Below, in pieces: positions 45,898 to 55,050 of a stretch of DNA of 64,000 nt. Source of the DNA: JAWPMT01 sp965601475 (GTDB taxonomy: Bacteria; Bacteroidota; Bacteroidia; Cytophagales; Cyclobacteriaceae); NCBI GenBank assembly GCA_965601475.1, contig OZ271832.1, positions 2,170,001-2,234,000 on the forward strand. The letters are read 5' to 3'. The notes below the pieces were generated by a model. It saw only the letters and a list, made by a program, of their open reading frames with translations, was not told the DNA's origin and made no database searches. Position 1 is the stretch's first letter. Each line of letters begins with the position of its first letter. The position numbers and the translations under genes are program-made.

Positions 45898-45982
45898 TTT
45901 GGGATTTTCACTGAATGTCACAGGCAGGACGCACGTCATAAGGTAATCAACATACATTTGCGCTTCTGAATCTACTACCTGT

Positions 45983-46672
45983 ATGAAGCCTGATGTCAGG
46001 GTGATTATCCCTGCTTTTAATGAACAGAATGCCGTAGGGCAGGTCATTGAAGAAATTCCGCAGTCCCTGGTCAGCGAGGTCATTGTCGTGGACAATGGGA
46101 GTACGGACAATACGTTCGCAGTAGCAGAGTCCAGGGGCGCCACAGCCCTGCAAGAAACCCAAAAAGGGTATGGAAATGCTTGTCTCAAAGGCATCGCACA
46201 CTTGAAATCAACAGGTAATCCACCAGACATAGTGGTATTTATCGATGGAGATCATTCGGACTACCCACAAGAAATGCCGTATTTGGTCCAACCAATACTT
46301 GAAGAAAATGTTGATATGGTCATTGGTTCGAGGGCGCTGGGACAAAAGGAGAAAGGAGCAATGACGCCCCAACAGATATTTGGCAACTGGTTGGCGACAA
46401 CATTGATGCGTTGGTTTTACGGTACAACCTACACCGATCTGGGGCCTTTCCGGGCGGTGAGATATACCAAGCTTATTGAGATGGACATGCAAGACAGGAC
46501 CTACGGATGGACTGTGGAGATGCAGCTGAAAGCTGCGAAAATGGGTATGGTAACCAAAGACGTGCCTGTAAACTACCGAGTAAGAATTGGGAAATCCAAG
46601 GTCTCCGGTACACTTAAAGGAACCATAATGGCGGGTTACAAGATTATCACCACGATTTTCAAATATTTGTAG
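45983..46672 (+). CDS. Family 2 glycosyltransferase (dolichol-phosphate-mannose synthase-like)
   Basis: 229 residues, soluble GT-A fold. Nucleotide-sugar site VIIPAFNEQNAVGQVIEEIP, VIVVDNGSTDNT and metal DxD in VFIDGDHSDYP; later WTVEMQLKAAKMG. The C-terminal residues are hydrophobic and might anchor it. First gene of a five-gene operon; next start is 2 bases away. It probably makes a polyprenyl-phosphate sugar for the multi-span transferase at 48133. Confidence 0.88.
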   Translation: MKPDVRVIIPAFNEQNAVGQVIEEIPQSLVSEVIVVDNGSTDNTFAVAESRGATALQETQKGYGNACLKGIAHLKSTGNPPDIVVFIDGDHSDYPQEMPYLVQPILEENVDMVIGSRALGQKEKGAMTPQQIFGNWLATTLMRWFYGTTYTDLGPFRAVRYTKLIEMDMQDRTYGWTVEMQLKAAKMGMVTKDVPVNYRVRIGKSKVSGTLKGTIMAGYKIITTIFKYL

Positions 46673-46674
46673 CG

Positions 46675-48132
46675 ATGGAATGGTTGGTTATCATCGGATA
46701 CGGCGCTTCGCTTCTGGTTATTTGCGTTTTCAGCCTGGGACAATTCAACCTCGCCTGGCACTACCGCAAAGCTGCAAAACGGTCGTCAATTGAACGTGAG
46801 CCATTGGTGCATTACCCTATGGTAACCGTACAGCTGCCCATATACAATGAGCGCTATGTGATCGAGCGGTTGATTGACTCGGTTGCGGCATTTGACTATC
46901 CAAAGGATCGACTGGAAATCCAGGTATTGGATGATTCTACCGATGAGACCAAAGACATTGTAGCAGCGAAAGTGGCTGCCTTCAAGGCACAAGGTCTTGA
47001 CATCAAACAGGTCCGTCGTGATATGAGAACCGGCTACAAGGCTGGCGCACTGGAATATGGCATGGAGCAGGCCAAAGGCGAATATCTGGCCATCTTCGAT
47101 GCGGACTTTCTTCCACCCAAAGACTTTCTGACACGCACCCTGACTGGTTTTACCCACGAGAATATCGGAATGGTTCAGACCCGATGGGGGCATATCAATC
47201 AGGATTATAGTGTGCTGACCAAAATGCAGGCCTTCGGCTTAAACGCACACTTTACCATAGAACAAAAAGGGCGTCTGGCTGCAGGCAGTTTTATCAATTT
47301 CAACGGCACCGCAGGCATATGGCGGAAGACTTGCATCCAGGATGCGGGAGGTTGGCACCATGATACCCTCACAGAAGACCTGGATTTGAGCTACCGAGCC
47401 CAACTCAAGGGCTGGAAATTTGAGTTCATGGAAGAGTTGCTGTCACCGGCGGAATTGCCAGTGGTGATTCCTGCAGTGAAATCTCAGCAGTACCGGTGGA
47501 ACAAAGGCGCCGCAGAAACAGCCCGAAAGAACCTGGGTAAGGTGCTGAAGTCAAAAATCGGATTTCAGCACAAGGTAAGAGCTACCTTTCACCTGCTCAA
47601 CAGCTCTGTTTTTCTCTTTTTGCTGATCTCCGCCATTCTATCTATCCCAATGCTCTACATCAAGGACCAAAACCCTGCACTGGGTATCCTCTTCGATCTT
47701 GGCAGCATCTTCATCATTGGGTTTGTGGCCATGAGCATGTTCTATTGGGCCTCCGCAAAAGCAGCTGCTCCTGACTATAGGTTTCGGAGTTTTATCACGC
47801 AATTCCCCATGTTCCTTTCCTATTCGATGGGCCTTGCGCTTCACAATTCAGTAGCGATCATGGAGGGTTATATGGGTATCAAGACGCCATTTATCCGGAC
47901 ACCGAAATTCGCGGTTCAGAAAAAAGGTGATTCGTGGAAAGGAAATGTCTATCTCAAATCTTCCATTACCCCACTCACGATTCTGGAAGGTCTGCTGGCA
48001 CTCTATTTTGTGTTTGGAATGGCCGCTGGAATCGCCCTTGGAGATTATGGGCTCTTGTTTTTTCATTTGATGTTGGCAGCAGGTTTTGGCTATATTTTCT
48101 TAATATCGCTGAAACCCATTGAAACTGCCTGA
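46675..48132 (+). CDS. Membrane family 2 glycosyltransferase (cellulose-synthase-like)
   Basis: 485 residues. One N-terminal transmembrane helix, a GT-A domain with VTVQLPIYNERYVIERLIDSV, QVLDDSTDET, IFDADFLPP, TEDLDLSYRAQLKG and QQYRWNKGA (QxxRW motif), then three or four C-terminal transmembrane helices. Processive or ceramide-glucosyltransferase-like enzymes have this layout. It sits between two other sugar transferases, so glycolipid synthesis is likelier than cellulose. Confidence 0.9.
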   Translation: MEWLVIIGYGASLLVICVFSLGQFNLAWHYRKAAKRSSIEREPLVHYPMVTVQLPIYNERYVIERLIDSVAAFDYPKDRLEIQVLDDSTDETKDIVAAKVAAFKAQGLDIKQVRRDMRTGYKAGALEYGMEQAKGEYLAIFDADFLPPKDFLTRTLTGFTHENIGMVQTRWGHINQDYSVLTKMQAFGLNAHFTIEQKGRLAAGSFINFNGTAGIWRKTCIQDAGGWHHDTLTEDLDLSYRAQLKGWKFEFMEELLSPAELPVVIPAVKSQQYRWNKGAAETARKNLGKVLKSKIGFQHKVRATFHLLNSSVFLFLLISAILSIPMLYIKDQNPALGILFDLGSIFIIGFVAMSMFYWASAKAAAPDYRFRSFITQFPMFLSYSMGLALHNSVAIMEGYMGIKTPFIRTPKFAVQKKGDSWKGNVYLKSSITPLTILEGLLALYFVFGMAAGIALGDYGLLFFHLMLAAGFGYIFLISLKPIETA

Positions 48133-49467
48133 TTGGAAGCACTCAGCACGAAAAAGCCCTCTGCGGCAGCAACTTACACCTTTGCATTCATTTATGTCAT
48201 TGCCCTGGCATTCCTGGGTAATGAGATAGGACGCGAAGAATCGTTGTGGTTGATCACAACATTCGCCATAAGCTTCTTTGCCTATCTGTGGATTGTGAGG
48301 TTGTGCGACTTCAACTTCACCACACTTTTGGGCATAGGACTATTGGTCAGGATAGCGCTGTTCTTCTCGCTACCCTCACTATCCGATGATTTCTATCGAT
48401 TTATCTGGGACGGAACGTTGTTGGATGCTGGCGTCGACCCCTATTCCTTACTGCCATCGGAAGCTGTAACACTAGGCATAGCGGGTCTGGATGAAGCCTT
48501 TTTGCAGCTGCTCAATTCCCCCAACTATTACACTGTTTATCCTCCTCTCAACCAGGCAGTATTTTGGCTGAGTGTGCAATTTGGCGGAACGGAACAAGTG
48601 CTTGCAAGCGTCAACATCATCAGATCGATTTTGCTCCTGGCCGACATTGCTTCTTTGTATCTACTGATTCAAATCGCGAAGAAGATCGGTAATCCCAAGG
48701 TACTCAGTCTGCCCTTTTGGTATTTCCTCAATCCCCTGGTGGTCCTGGAATTCACTGGCAACCTACACTTCGAAGGCTTGGTGATAGCCTTTATGCTGCT
48801 GGGCATTCATGCTTTTCAGCGAAATCAGTACCTGGGTCAGATCATCGGCTTAGGCCTGGGTATAGCTACGAAGCTCATTCCCATGATCATGCTTCCGGCT
48901 TTCCTGTTTCGGCAGTGGTTCAGGAAGGGGACAATCATATCTACAGGGGCCATGCTTGTTGCTCTCATCTTCTTCGCACCGCTTTTTGGATCTGCTTTGT
49001 TTGCAGGTATGCGCACGAGCCTTGGATTGTACTTTCAGAACTTCGAATTCAATGCCAGCATATACTACATCCTACGCGAGATCGGATTCATGATTCGGGG
49101 CTTCAACCTTATTCAGACGATTGGTCCCTGGCTTGGTGTCTCCATGTTTGTGCTCATCACGGCCTGGGCCATTTACGGCGCCTATCGGAAATTTCACATT
49201 CAACACATCCTGTTGTTTTCTATGTTGATCTACTGGCTGCTCAGTACCACAGTACACCCGTGGTATATCATTTCTATGGTCCCTCTAGGGCTATTGGCCG
49301 GTTACTACTTCCCCCTGGTGTGGAGCTTCATGATATTTCTAACCTATGCAGGGTACAGCGAAGATGGCTTTCAGCTGTCGATGGCTTGGGTAGCCCTCGA
49401 GTATATTGTGGTGCTGGGATTCTTTATTTTTGAGCTGTATAAGCACAGGCAAAATGCGCGGACCTAA
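48133..49467 (+). CDS. GT-C polyprenyl-phosphate-sugar-dependent transferase (GT87/DUF2029-like)
   Basis: 444 residues, about eleven transmembrane helices. The first periplasmic loop has SLSDDFYRFIWDGTLLDAGVDPY, the acidic catalytic loop of GT-C transferases. It uses a lipid-linked sugar, plausibly from the GT2 gene at 45983. The TTG at 48133 starts directly after the previous stop and no closer ATG is available. Confidence 0.85.
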   Translation: MEALSTKKPSAAATYTFAFIYVIALAFLGNEIGREESLWLITTFAISFFAYLWIVRLCDFNFTTLLGIGLLVRIALFFSLPSLSDDFYRFIWDGTLLDAGVDPYSLLPSEAVTLGIAGLDEAFLQLLNSPNYYTVYPPLNQAVFWLSVQFGGTEQVLASVNIIRSILLLADIASLYLLIQIAKKIGNPKVLSLPFWYFLNPLVVLEFTGNLHFEGLVIAFMLLGIHAFQRNQYLGQIIGLGLGIATKLIPMIMLPAFLFRQWFRKGTIISTGAMLVALIFFAPLFGSALFAGMRTSLGLYFQNFEFNASIYYILREIGFMIRGFNLIQTIGPWLGVSMFVLITAWAIYGAYRKFHIQHILLFSMLIYWLLSTTVHPWYIISMVPLGLLAGYYFPLVWSFMIFLTYAGYSEDGFQLSMAWVALEYIVVLGFFIFELYKHRQNART

Positions 49468-49945
49468 GCTCACATTCCTACTCCTACTTATCGTTCTACA
49501 GGGCTGTGGTCAAGACGGATTTCATGAGCATGTCTCCAAACTCTATGAGGGTACGGTTCCCCTGATTCAAGCTGAAGAATTGAGGTCGAAAGACATCGAA
49601 GAAATTTTTTTGCTGGATACGCGTAGTGATGAAGAGTTTGCCATCAGCCACCTTGAGGGCGCCAGGATGATTGACTATGAAGGTTTCAGGAAATCCGATG
49701 TAAAAGACATTCCCAAGGATGCCGAACTTATCGTTTACTGTTCCGTGGGATATCGGAGTGAACGCATCGGAGAGCAGCTACAGGCAATGGGTTTCACCAA
49801 CGTCAAAAACCTCTACGGGGGCATATTTGATTGGAAAAATAAAGGCCTTGACGTAGTGGATGAAAAAGGACAGCCCACGGACAGCGTCCACACGTACAAC
49901 TTTGTCTGGTCACAGTGGTTATTCAATGGCATAAAAGTGTATTGA
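49454..49945 (+). CDS. Rhodanese-domain lipoprotein
   Basis: Starting at the ATG at 49454 gives a lipoprotein signal (lipobox VLQGC); the ORF extends upstream but would bury it. The single rhodanese domain has LLDTRSDEEFAISHLEGARMIDYEGF and the active-site loop YCSVGYRSERI with the catalytic Cys. It overlaps the preceding gene by 14 bases. Why a sulfurtransferase-like lipoprotein is in a glycosyltransferase operon is unclear. Confidence 0.88.
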   Translation: MRGPKLTFLLLLIVLQGCGQDGFHEHVSKLYEGTVPLIQAEELRSKDIEEIFLLDTRSDEEFAISHLEGARMIDYEGFRKSDVKDIPKDAELIVYCSVGYRSERIGEQLQAMGFTNVKNLYGGIFDWKNKGLDVVDEKGQPTDSVHTYNFVWSQWLFNGIKVY

Positions 49946-49946
49946 T

Positions 49947-50612
49947 ATGGAAGGAAAGCAGGAAATGCAGCAGGATTATCTAATGGTCTTCGTCAAGAAC
50001 CTGATCCCGGGAAAAGTAAAGACACGCATTGCCCAGGACATTGGGCTGGATGGTGCGATTGATGTGTACAAGGAACTCCTCGACTACACAGCAGAGGTGG
50101 TGGGTAAGATCAAGAAGGCAGACAAGGGCATTTATTATTCCGAGTACGTTGAGCTCTACGACGACTGGCTCAACGAAGAGTACGAAAAACATGTACAGGA
50201 GGGTGATGGCCTGGGAGACCGCATGCTCAATGCTTTCACAGGAGCATTTGAGAACGGATATCACAAAGTGGTGATCATAGGCAGTGACTCCCTGGAAATC
50301 ACCAAATCCCATATCGACAAAGCCTTCGAAGCCCTGGATAAGAACGACGTCGTCATCGGGCCGGCTGCGGATGGTGGGTATTATCTTCTGGGGTTGAGAA
50401 ACATCTTTCCTGCGTTATTCGAAGGCAAGGACTATAGCCACGCCAATGTGCTCACCGAAGCTGTGGATGAAATCGAAAAGTTTGGACTGTCTATGGCCAT
50501 GCTGGAACAACTGCACGATGTGGACACGATGGAAGATCTGAAACGTCACGGTTACCAGATCATCTACGAAGAGGAGACCGATGAGGAAGAAGAGGGGTTT
50601 GATGATTATTGA
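49947..50612 (+). CDS. DUF2064 glycosyltransferase (TIGR04282-like)
   Basis: 221 residues. Pattern: YLMVFVKNLIPGKVKTRIAQDIG at the start, DGLGDRMLNAFTGAF, VVIIGSDSLEI, VVIGPAADGGYYLLGL and LHDVDTMEDLKRH. This matches the cytosolic GT-A-like family annotated as arsenosugar glycosyltransferase, but the substrate in this operon is unknown. Two bases after the rhodanese gene; last gene of the operon. Confidence 0.88.
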   Translation: MEGKQEMQQDYLMVFVKNLIPGKVKTRIAQDIGLDGAIDVYKELLDYTAEVVGKIKKADKGIYYSEYVELYDDWLNEEYEKHVQEGDGLGDRMLNAFTGAFENGYHKVVIIGSDSLEITKSHIDKAFEALDKNDVVIGPAADGGYYLLGLRNIFPALFEGKDYSHANVLTEAVDEIEKFGLSMAMLEQLHDVDTMEDLKRHGYQIIYEEETDEEEEGFDDY

Positions 50613-50756
50613 AGAAGATCATTTGCAACCTGACCAAGCAGCGATCTTGGATTAACATCATCTCTTCAGTTGTGAAAATCGAAGCCAAGCCTCACGCGAT
50701 GAAGTAACTGAAGGCCGACAGCGAAAACAATCGTCATCAGGGTTAACTTCACCATC

Positions 50757-51182
50757 ATGACCTACACCGACGATGATATCACGGCATTCATCCACCGATT
50801 CGAAACGCATCAGGTCAGCAAATCAGAATGGACCCACGAAAAGCATTTTGTAGTTGCTTTTTACTACATCGACAAACTGGGAAAGGAAGCTGCCCTGGAA
50901 GCCCTAAGGGAGCTCATCAAAGCACACAATACATCCATCGGTACTGCCAACACCGAAGACAGTGGCTATCACGAAACCCTCACCGTATTTTGGATCCGGG
51001 TGATCAGTCGCTTTCTTTCTCGCAACAGCTTTCCTACACTCTCGGAATATTGCAATGCTTTCTTGGCGACAGCCGAAGCAGAAGTGAGCTACCCACTGGC
51101 CTTTTATACCAAGCAAAGGCTTTTTTCCGTCGAAGCCCGACATGCCTGGATAGCTCCGGACATCCAGGATTTACTTACATAG
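50757..51182 (+). CDS. Conserved hypothetical protein with His-rich motifs
   Basis: 141 residues, soluble, mostly helical. Conserved-looking motifs: EWTHEKHFVVAFYYIDKLG, ALRELIKAHN and SGYHETLTVFWIRV. The four His residues and acidic partners could bind a metal. I have seen this pattern in unnamed bacterial proteins but know no function. Convergent with the DUF2807 gene. Confidence 0.7.
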   Translation: MTYTDDDITAFIHRFETHQVSKSEWTHEKHFVVAFYYIDKLGKEAALEALRELIKAHNTSIGTANTEDSGYHETLTVFWIRVISRFLSRNSFPTLSEYCNAFLATAEAEVSYPLAFYTKQRLFSVEARHAWIAPDIQDLLT

Positions 51183-51189
51183 ATTGGAA

Positions 51190-51984
51190 CTAATTTCCGT
51201 CAATGACAGACCCAGATCCTGTGATGGTGGACTCGACCGTTGGATTGCCCTGATAAGTCACGGAGCCACTACCTGGAATGGAAACCTGCAGCAAATCGTT
51301 TACAAATACCTGCACCTGACCAGCACCAGCAATGGTGACTTGCGTGGTATCAGTCTCCAGACCAAAGGCCATGTGATTGCCGGAACCCAGGACCTCGACC
51401 TCCTGTTGCGTGGCCTCACCTGTTAGTGTGACATTTCCTGAGCCAGCAATTTGTGAATCGATCTGCTCACAATCAAATACGCCGGAGACATTACCGCTTC
51501 CGGAAATCACAATGTCCACCTCTGGCGCCACCAGCTGCTCCATGAATTGGATGTTTCCGCTTCCCATGATTCGTGCGTTGACCGAGGGGAGCTGGGCTCC
51601 ATTCTCAACTGCAATGTTGGCCGCGCCTTCGATGACAAACGCATTGACATCGGGAGCTGTCACTTCAAATCGTAGTGTCAAATCTCGAAAACAATCACTA
51701 CCAACAAGCTCAGGCATCAAAGATCCCTGAATCACAGACACCTCAAGAAATTGCATAATGTTTTCATGGCCGATGGCAACGAATGAGACCTCATCGGCAT
51801 AAGAAAAACTAACATCCCAAGCCTGGGTGATGGTGATGGCGTCGAAGTTATCAACCTCGAAGGTTTGTGAAACGATGTTGCCACTGCCGCTGACACAATT
51901 ATTGACGAAGGTATTATCGTCGACCGTGCTACAGGAAAAGAAGCAAAATATGGCTATCACAAAAAGTATCGTCTGATTTTTCAT
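51190..51984 (-). CDS. DUF2807 (head GIN) adhesin-like lipoprotein
   Basis: 264 residues from the ATG at 51984; signal with lipobox FFSC. The rest is a right-handed beta-helix of repeated GSGN turns (VSGSGNI, IMGSGNI, VISGSGNV, IAGSGNV, VLGSGN, IPGSGSV, ITGSGSV), the DUF2807 signature. Likely an outer-surface or periplasmic beta-solenoid. Confidence 0.9.
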   Translation of the reverse strand: MKNQTILFVIAIFCFFSCSTVDDNTFVNNCVSGSGNIVSQTFEVDNFDAITITQAWDVSFSYADEVSFVAIGHENIMQFLEVSVIQGSLMPELVGSDCFRDLTLRFEVTAPDVNAFVIEGAANIAVENGAQLPSVNARIMGSGNIQFMEQLVAPEVDIVISGSGNVSGVFDCEQIDSQIAGSGNVTLTGEATQQEVEVLGSGNHMAFGLETDTTQVTIAGAGQVQVFVNDLLQVSIPGSGSVTYQGNPTVESTITGSGSVIDGN

Positions 51985-52133
51985 GGTCTGAATGGGGTAA
52001 AACGTTAATAGAAGGACGCGCAAGATCCATATAGGTTTCCAGTAACAAGCAAGTACCAACCTAAAAATTGAAAAGCATTTTTGTCATGTCTTCCGTATCA
52101 ATGTTGTCGCTGATTCAGGCCTACATCTTATCG

Positions 52134-52913
52134 ATGGACGGAAACCATTTGATAGCCTCGCATGTCCCTAATAAAAAAGGGACACGCACCTTGTTTAGAA
52201 AGATCGTCGTTTGCTTATTAGCAGCTGCCTTTGCTGCGACTGCAGAGTGCACTCAAAAACCTATGACCATTTACTTGATTCCTGGCCAGGGAGGTGATGC
52301 TCGTTTGTTCACCCACTTGAAGATAGAGGGCGACTTCCATATTCAACACATCAGATATGAACGACCTACCAAAGGATGGTCCATGAAGGACTATGCCAAG
52401 GAACTAACCAAACAAATTGATCAGAGCGAGCCGTTCATCATCCTTGGTGTGTCCCTGGGTGGTATGCTGGCCACCGAAATGAGCGAGCTCGTATCTGCAG
52501 AAAAAGTAATCATCATATCGAGTGCTAAAAGACGTGACGAACTCCCGTTCCGCTATCGCTTTCAAAAACAAATCCCTATCCATCGCCTTGTACCTCCCAA
52601 ACTGGCACTTTTTGGTGCTAAAGTGCTCCAACCCATCGTCGAACCTGACCGGCAGACACAGAAGGATATATTCAAAGCCATGCTGCGAGACAAAGACCCG
52701 ATATTCCTGGACCGCACCATAGAAATGATCGTAACCTGGGATCGGAGGGTCGCTCCAGAAAACGTCATACATGTTCACGGATCAAATGACCACACCATCC
52801 CCATCCGCAATGTGGACTATGACTATTGCCTGGAAGGCGGCACCCACATGATGACACTCACGCAGGCAAAAGATGTGAGCGCGCTGGTGAATGAAATTCT
52901 GACCTCAGAATAG
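52134..52913 (+). CDS. Secreted alpha/beta hydrolase
   Basis: Hydrolase with IYLIPGQGGDARLF (oxyanion strand), nucleophile Ser in GVSLGGMLA, Asp in VHGSNDHTIP and His in GGTHMM. Start is uncertain: ATG at 52134 is chosen, but a TTG at 52191 would give a tidy signal peptide (FRKIVVCLLAAAFAATAEC) and the frame extends up to 52068. Substrate unknown; an esterase or lipase-like role is plausible. Confidence 0.8.
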   Translation: MDGNHLIASHVPNKKGTRTLFRKIVVCLLAAAFAATAECTQKPMTIYLIPGQGGDARLFTHLKIEGDFHIQHIRYERPTKGWSMKDYAKELTKQIDQSEPFIILGVSLGGMLATEMSELVSAEKVIIISSAKRRDELPFRYRFQKQIPIHRLVPPKLALFGAKVLQPIVEPDRQTQKDIFKAMLRDKDPIFLDRTIEMIVTWDRRVAPENVIHVHGSNDHTIPIRNVDYDYCLEGGTHMMTLTQAKDVSALVNEILTSE

Positions 52914-53105
52914 CATCAAATCCTAAAAGAATCTTAGAAATCATTAAATGGCTTTAACGGTTTTTTGTACTCACCGAGATGGTTTTTCCAAGGGAAAGTA
53001 AGCGCTAGTTTTTGTCACAACAATGTGAAGAAAGGGGCCGGTTAGAGGATGCCTGATCAATCTTTTTGGCTTTCTTGAGATAAGAAATGTGAGCGTGATC
53101 CCCTA

Positions 53106-53261
53106 ATGGATATATCGAAAAAAATAGTAAACCAGGATAAATTCAAAATAACTCAATCAGGCACCTTCACGATTGAAGCCAAGGATATTATTGCCTCACC
53201 ACGTTTCAGAAATCTGGTTCAAACCCTCAAGCCCGTTTCGGAGCTCAAAACCAAGAAATGA
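53106..53261 (+). CDS. Small protein, 51 residues
   Basis: Short ORF with ATG and a stop that overlaps the next start (ATGA at 53258). Sequence is basic and polar (KIVNQDKFKITQSGTFTIEAKD...). No family recognised. The 4-base overlap with the membrane gene and fitting codon use support that it is translated. Confidence 0.5.
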   Translation: MDISKKIVNQDKFKITQSGTFTIEAKDIIASPRFRNLVQTLKPVSELKTKK

Positions 53262-53576
53262 GTTGGAGCATTTTCCTGCTCCCGTTACTTGGAGGCTACT
53301 ATTTCCTCACGCGCTGCATTAGATGGAAATACTATTACAGGAGAACCGAGCGTCAAAGACTAATCTTCGACTCTCTTCTGGCAGGTTTCAAGTATTTCGC
53401 CCTGAGTTTTGTTCTCTGGTCACTTTTTATCAGCATCTGGCCCGTCAGAAACGACCCCATTGCCCAGACAACAGGCGTTGACATTCCGCTACTCTATCCT
53501 TCCATATTGGCTTTCTGTTGGCTGTAGTGCATACGCTCACCTTCAATTGGCTGAAGACCACTGGTATTTATCCAAG
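53258..53576 (+). pseudogene. Membrane protein gene with probable frameshift
   Basis: The first 89 residues (53258-53527) form a multi-helix membrane protein: SWSIFLLPLLGGYYFL and RQRLIFDSLLAGFKYFALSFVLW. Just before the stop, another frame continues the pattern: GFLLAVVHTLTFNWLKTTG runs to a stop near 53576. A single-base change near 53505-53512 would join the two. The full family protein as I recall it is longer, so this copy looks broken and then cut off by the convergent gene. Confidence 0.5.
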
Positions 53577-53586
53577 GTGATCGAAA

Positions 53587-53871
53587 CTACTTCACCAGCC
53601 TCAATTTGTGCGGGCTGGTCTTCGGTACGCGCTCAATACTTTTGCGGGCCTCCAGATCCAGCTTCACTGTGACGAGGTACCATAAGACTTTGCCGTCAAA
53701 AGTGCCTGTGAGCTCTTCTTCAGCCAGGTCGGACATCTGATCAAAAGTCATCTCATCCGTTTCTTCCAACTTCTGAAGAATAAAGTCCTTGATATGATCA
53801 TATCTTCTTTTCAGGATATTCACGCCCTTCTTGCCCTGAGGATGAAGGGTCAGTATCTTCTCTTCAGTCAT
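53587..53871 (-). CDS. Conserved hypothetical (DUF6958-like)
   Basis: 94 residues, small and charged: KILTLHPQGKKGVNILKRRYDHIKDFILQKL, DEMTFDQMSDLAEEEL and LWYLVTVKLDLEARKSIERVPK. I believe this is the DUF6958 family (winged-helix-like), but the number is from memory. It starts inside the end of the upstream membrane gene (ATGA overlap). Confidence 0.7.
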   Translation of the reverse strand: MTEEKILTLHPQGKKGVNILKRRYDHIKDFILQKLEETDEMTFDQMSDLAEEELTGTFDGKVLWYLVTVKLDLEARKSIERVPKTSPHKLRLVK

Positions 53872-54413
53872 GCGTTGGAAGGTTTGAAGGTGTAGTTTGC
53901 TAAGAACAGGCCCAGCAAGCCAAAACCGATGATATGGTCCATGATATTGGTGGCCGCGTAGGAGAATGGATGCATATACCAGTTCATTTGTGGCAAATCA
54001 CTGGTCACGCCGACAAGCACGCCCATCAAGAGGCAGGCCATGATAATGTCTGACTTCGAACCCTTGGTGACCTTGCTCAGCACGAGGATGATGACGGTCG
54101 CTGACAGCAGGTTCAACAACAAATTTCCGAGAAAGGACATGGGATCAAAGGCAGATGTAGGCCCCTGCTTGTAGACCATAAATGGAATCCTTGGTCCCGT
54201 GGCCAGCTTTGCGGCCATGTCCTCGGCATCCAGGCCCGGATAATGGTAAATGCCATCTTCCTCCAGCGTCGAACGAAGCAGCTCCATATCAATAGCTCCT
54301 TCAGGAATGGATTTCAATGATTGCCCGTGAAAAGGTAGGGCCATCCAGGATATGGCATTCCAGATAAACAGGATCAGCGCGCCGAGGACCGCTGAAATGA
54401 TTTTCTTTTTCAT
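53868..54413 (-). CDS. Membrane protein, unknown function
   Basis: 181 residues. An N-terminal membrane helix, a soluble loop (about 25-90, with YHYPGLDAEDMAAKL), then three helices: LLLNLLSATVIILVL, IIMACLLMGVLVGV, and a final MDHIIGFGLLGLFLANY. No family recognised. Overlaps the 53587 gene by 4 bases. Confidence 0.75.
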   Translation of the reverse strand: MKKKIISAVLGALILFIWNAISWMALPFHGQSLKSIPEGAIDMELLRSTLEEDGIYHYPGLDAEDMAAKLATGPRIPFMVYKQGPTSAFDPMSFLGNLLLNLLSATVIILVLSKVTKGSKSDIIMACLLMGVLVGVTSDLPQMNWYMHPFSYAATNIMDHIIGFGLLGLFLANYTFKPSNA

Positions 54414-54565
54414 GAGATTAGGTTAAAAAACGCCCCCTCAAGATAATATTTTAATGGCTTTGTACTGCATGGCCAATTGGTCGGAGAGGGTAGTATTCAC
54501 GCCTTCGACCGTTTTCAGGCTACAGATTAATCACCAAACCGTTTGGGGAGCCTCGGAAGCAACCG

Positions 54566-55021
54566 TCAATTGATTTTACCGTCATGGAACCCCGCCCGCT
54601 TCCAGCGACCAGCATCTTTCACCCAAAGATGCGTAACGCGGTAGGTATTGTTCTGTACACCCGCTTCTGTTCGGGAAGAAACCCTGACTCGTCCTGTGAC
54701 GATGGCAGTCTCACCAAGGTCGACGATCTCGACCTCATCCATCTCGTAGCTCAGGATTTCCAACCTGCCGGCCTGAAGGTCATCGTAACGTCTGGCCAGG
54801 TAACCTAACCATGCGGCTCTACCAATGGCCTTGGATGTACCATTGGTATGCACATAGTCCTCAGTGATGAACATCCCCAACACCTCGGGATCACCTTCGG
54901 CAAAGGCTTCGTTGAATTGATCCAGGGCTTGAGGTAGGGCCTCGGACGGGACTACTTGCTGGCCTTGTGCCACACCGTAGGTGCATAGAACCAGCAAAAT
55001 AAAATTGATCGTGATACGCAT
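54566..55021 (-). CDS. Secreted NTF2/SnoaL-like (DUF4440-type) protein
   Basis: ATG at 55021 gives a signal peptide (MRITINFILLVLCTYGVAQG). The domain shows ALPQALDQFNEAFAEGDPEVLGMFITEDYVHTNG and VTHLWVKDAGRWKRAGFHDGKIN, the DUF4440/SnoaL-like cone fold. Last of the three genes in the permease-VCBS-NTF2 run. Activity unknown. Confidence 0.82.
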   Translation of the reverse strand: MRITINFILLVLCTYGVAQGQQVVPSEALPQALDQFNEAFAEGDPEVLGMFITEDYVHTNGTSKAIGRAAWLGYLARRYDDLQAGRLEILSYEMDEVEIVDLGETAIVTGRVRVSSRTEAGVQNNTYRVTHLWVKDAGRWKRAGFHDGKIN

Positions 55022-55050
55022 GAGCTTAGGGTTTTTCGAGATCATTTAGG

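Noticed and set aside
48717..49433. 238-residue ORF in another frame inside the GT-C gene
   Set aside because: Shadow of the membrane transferase; low-complexity and rich in rare residue mixes, with no family match.
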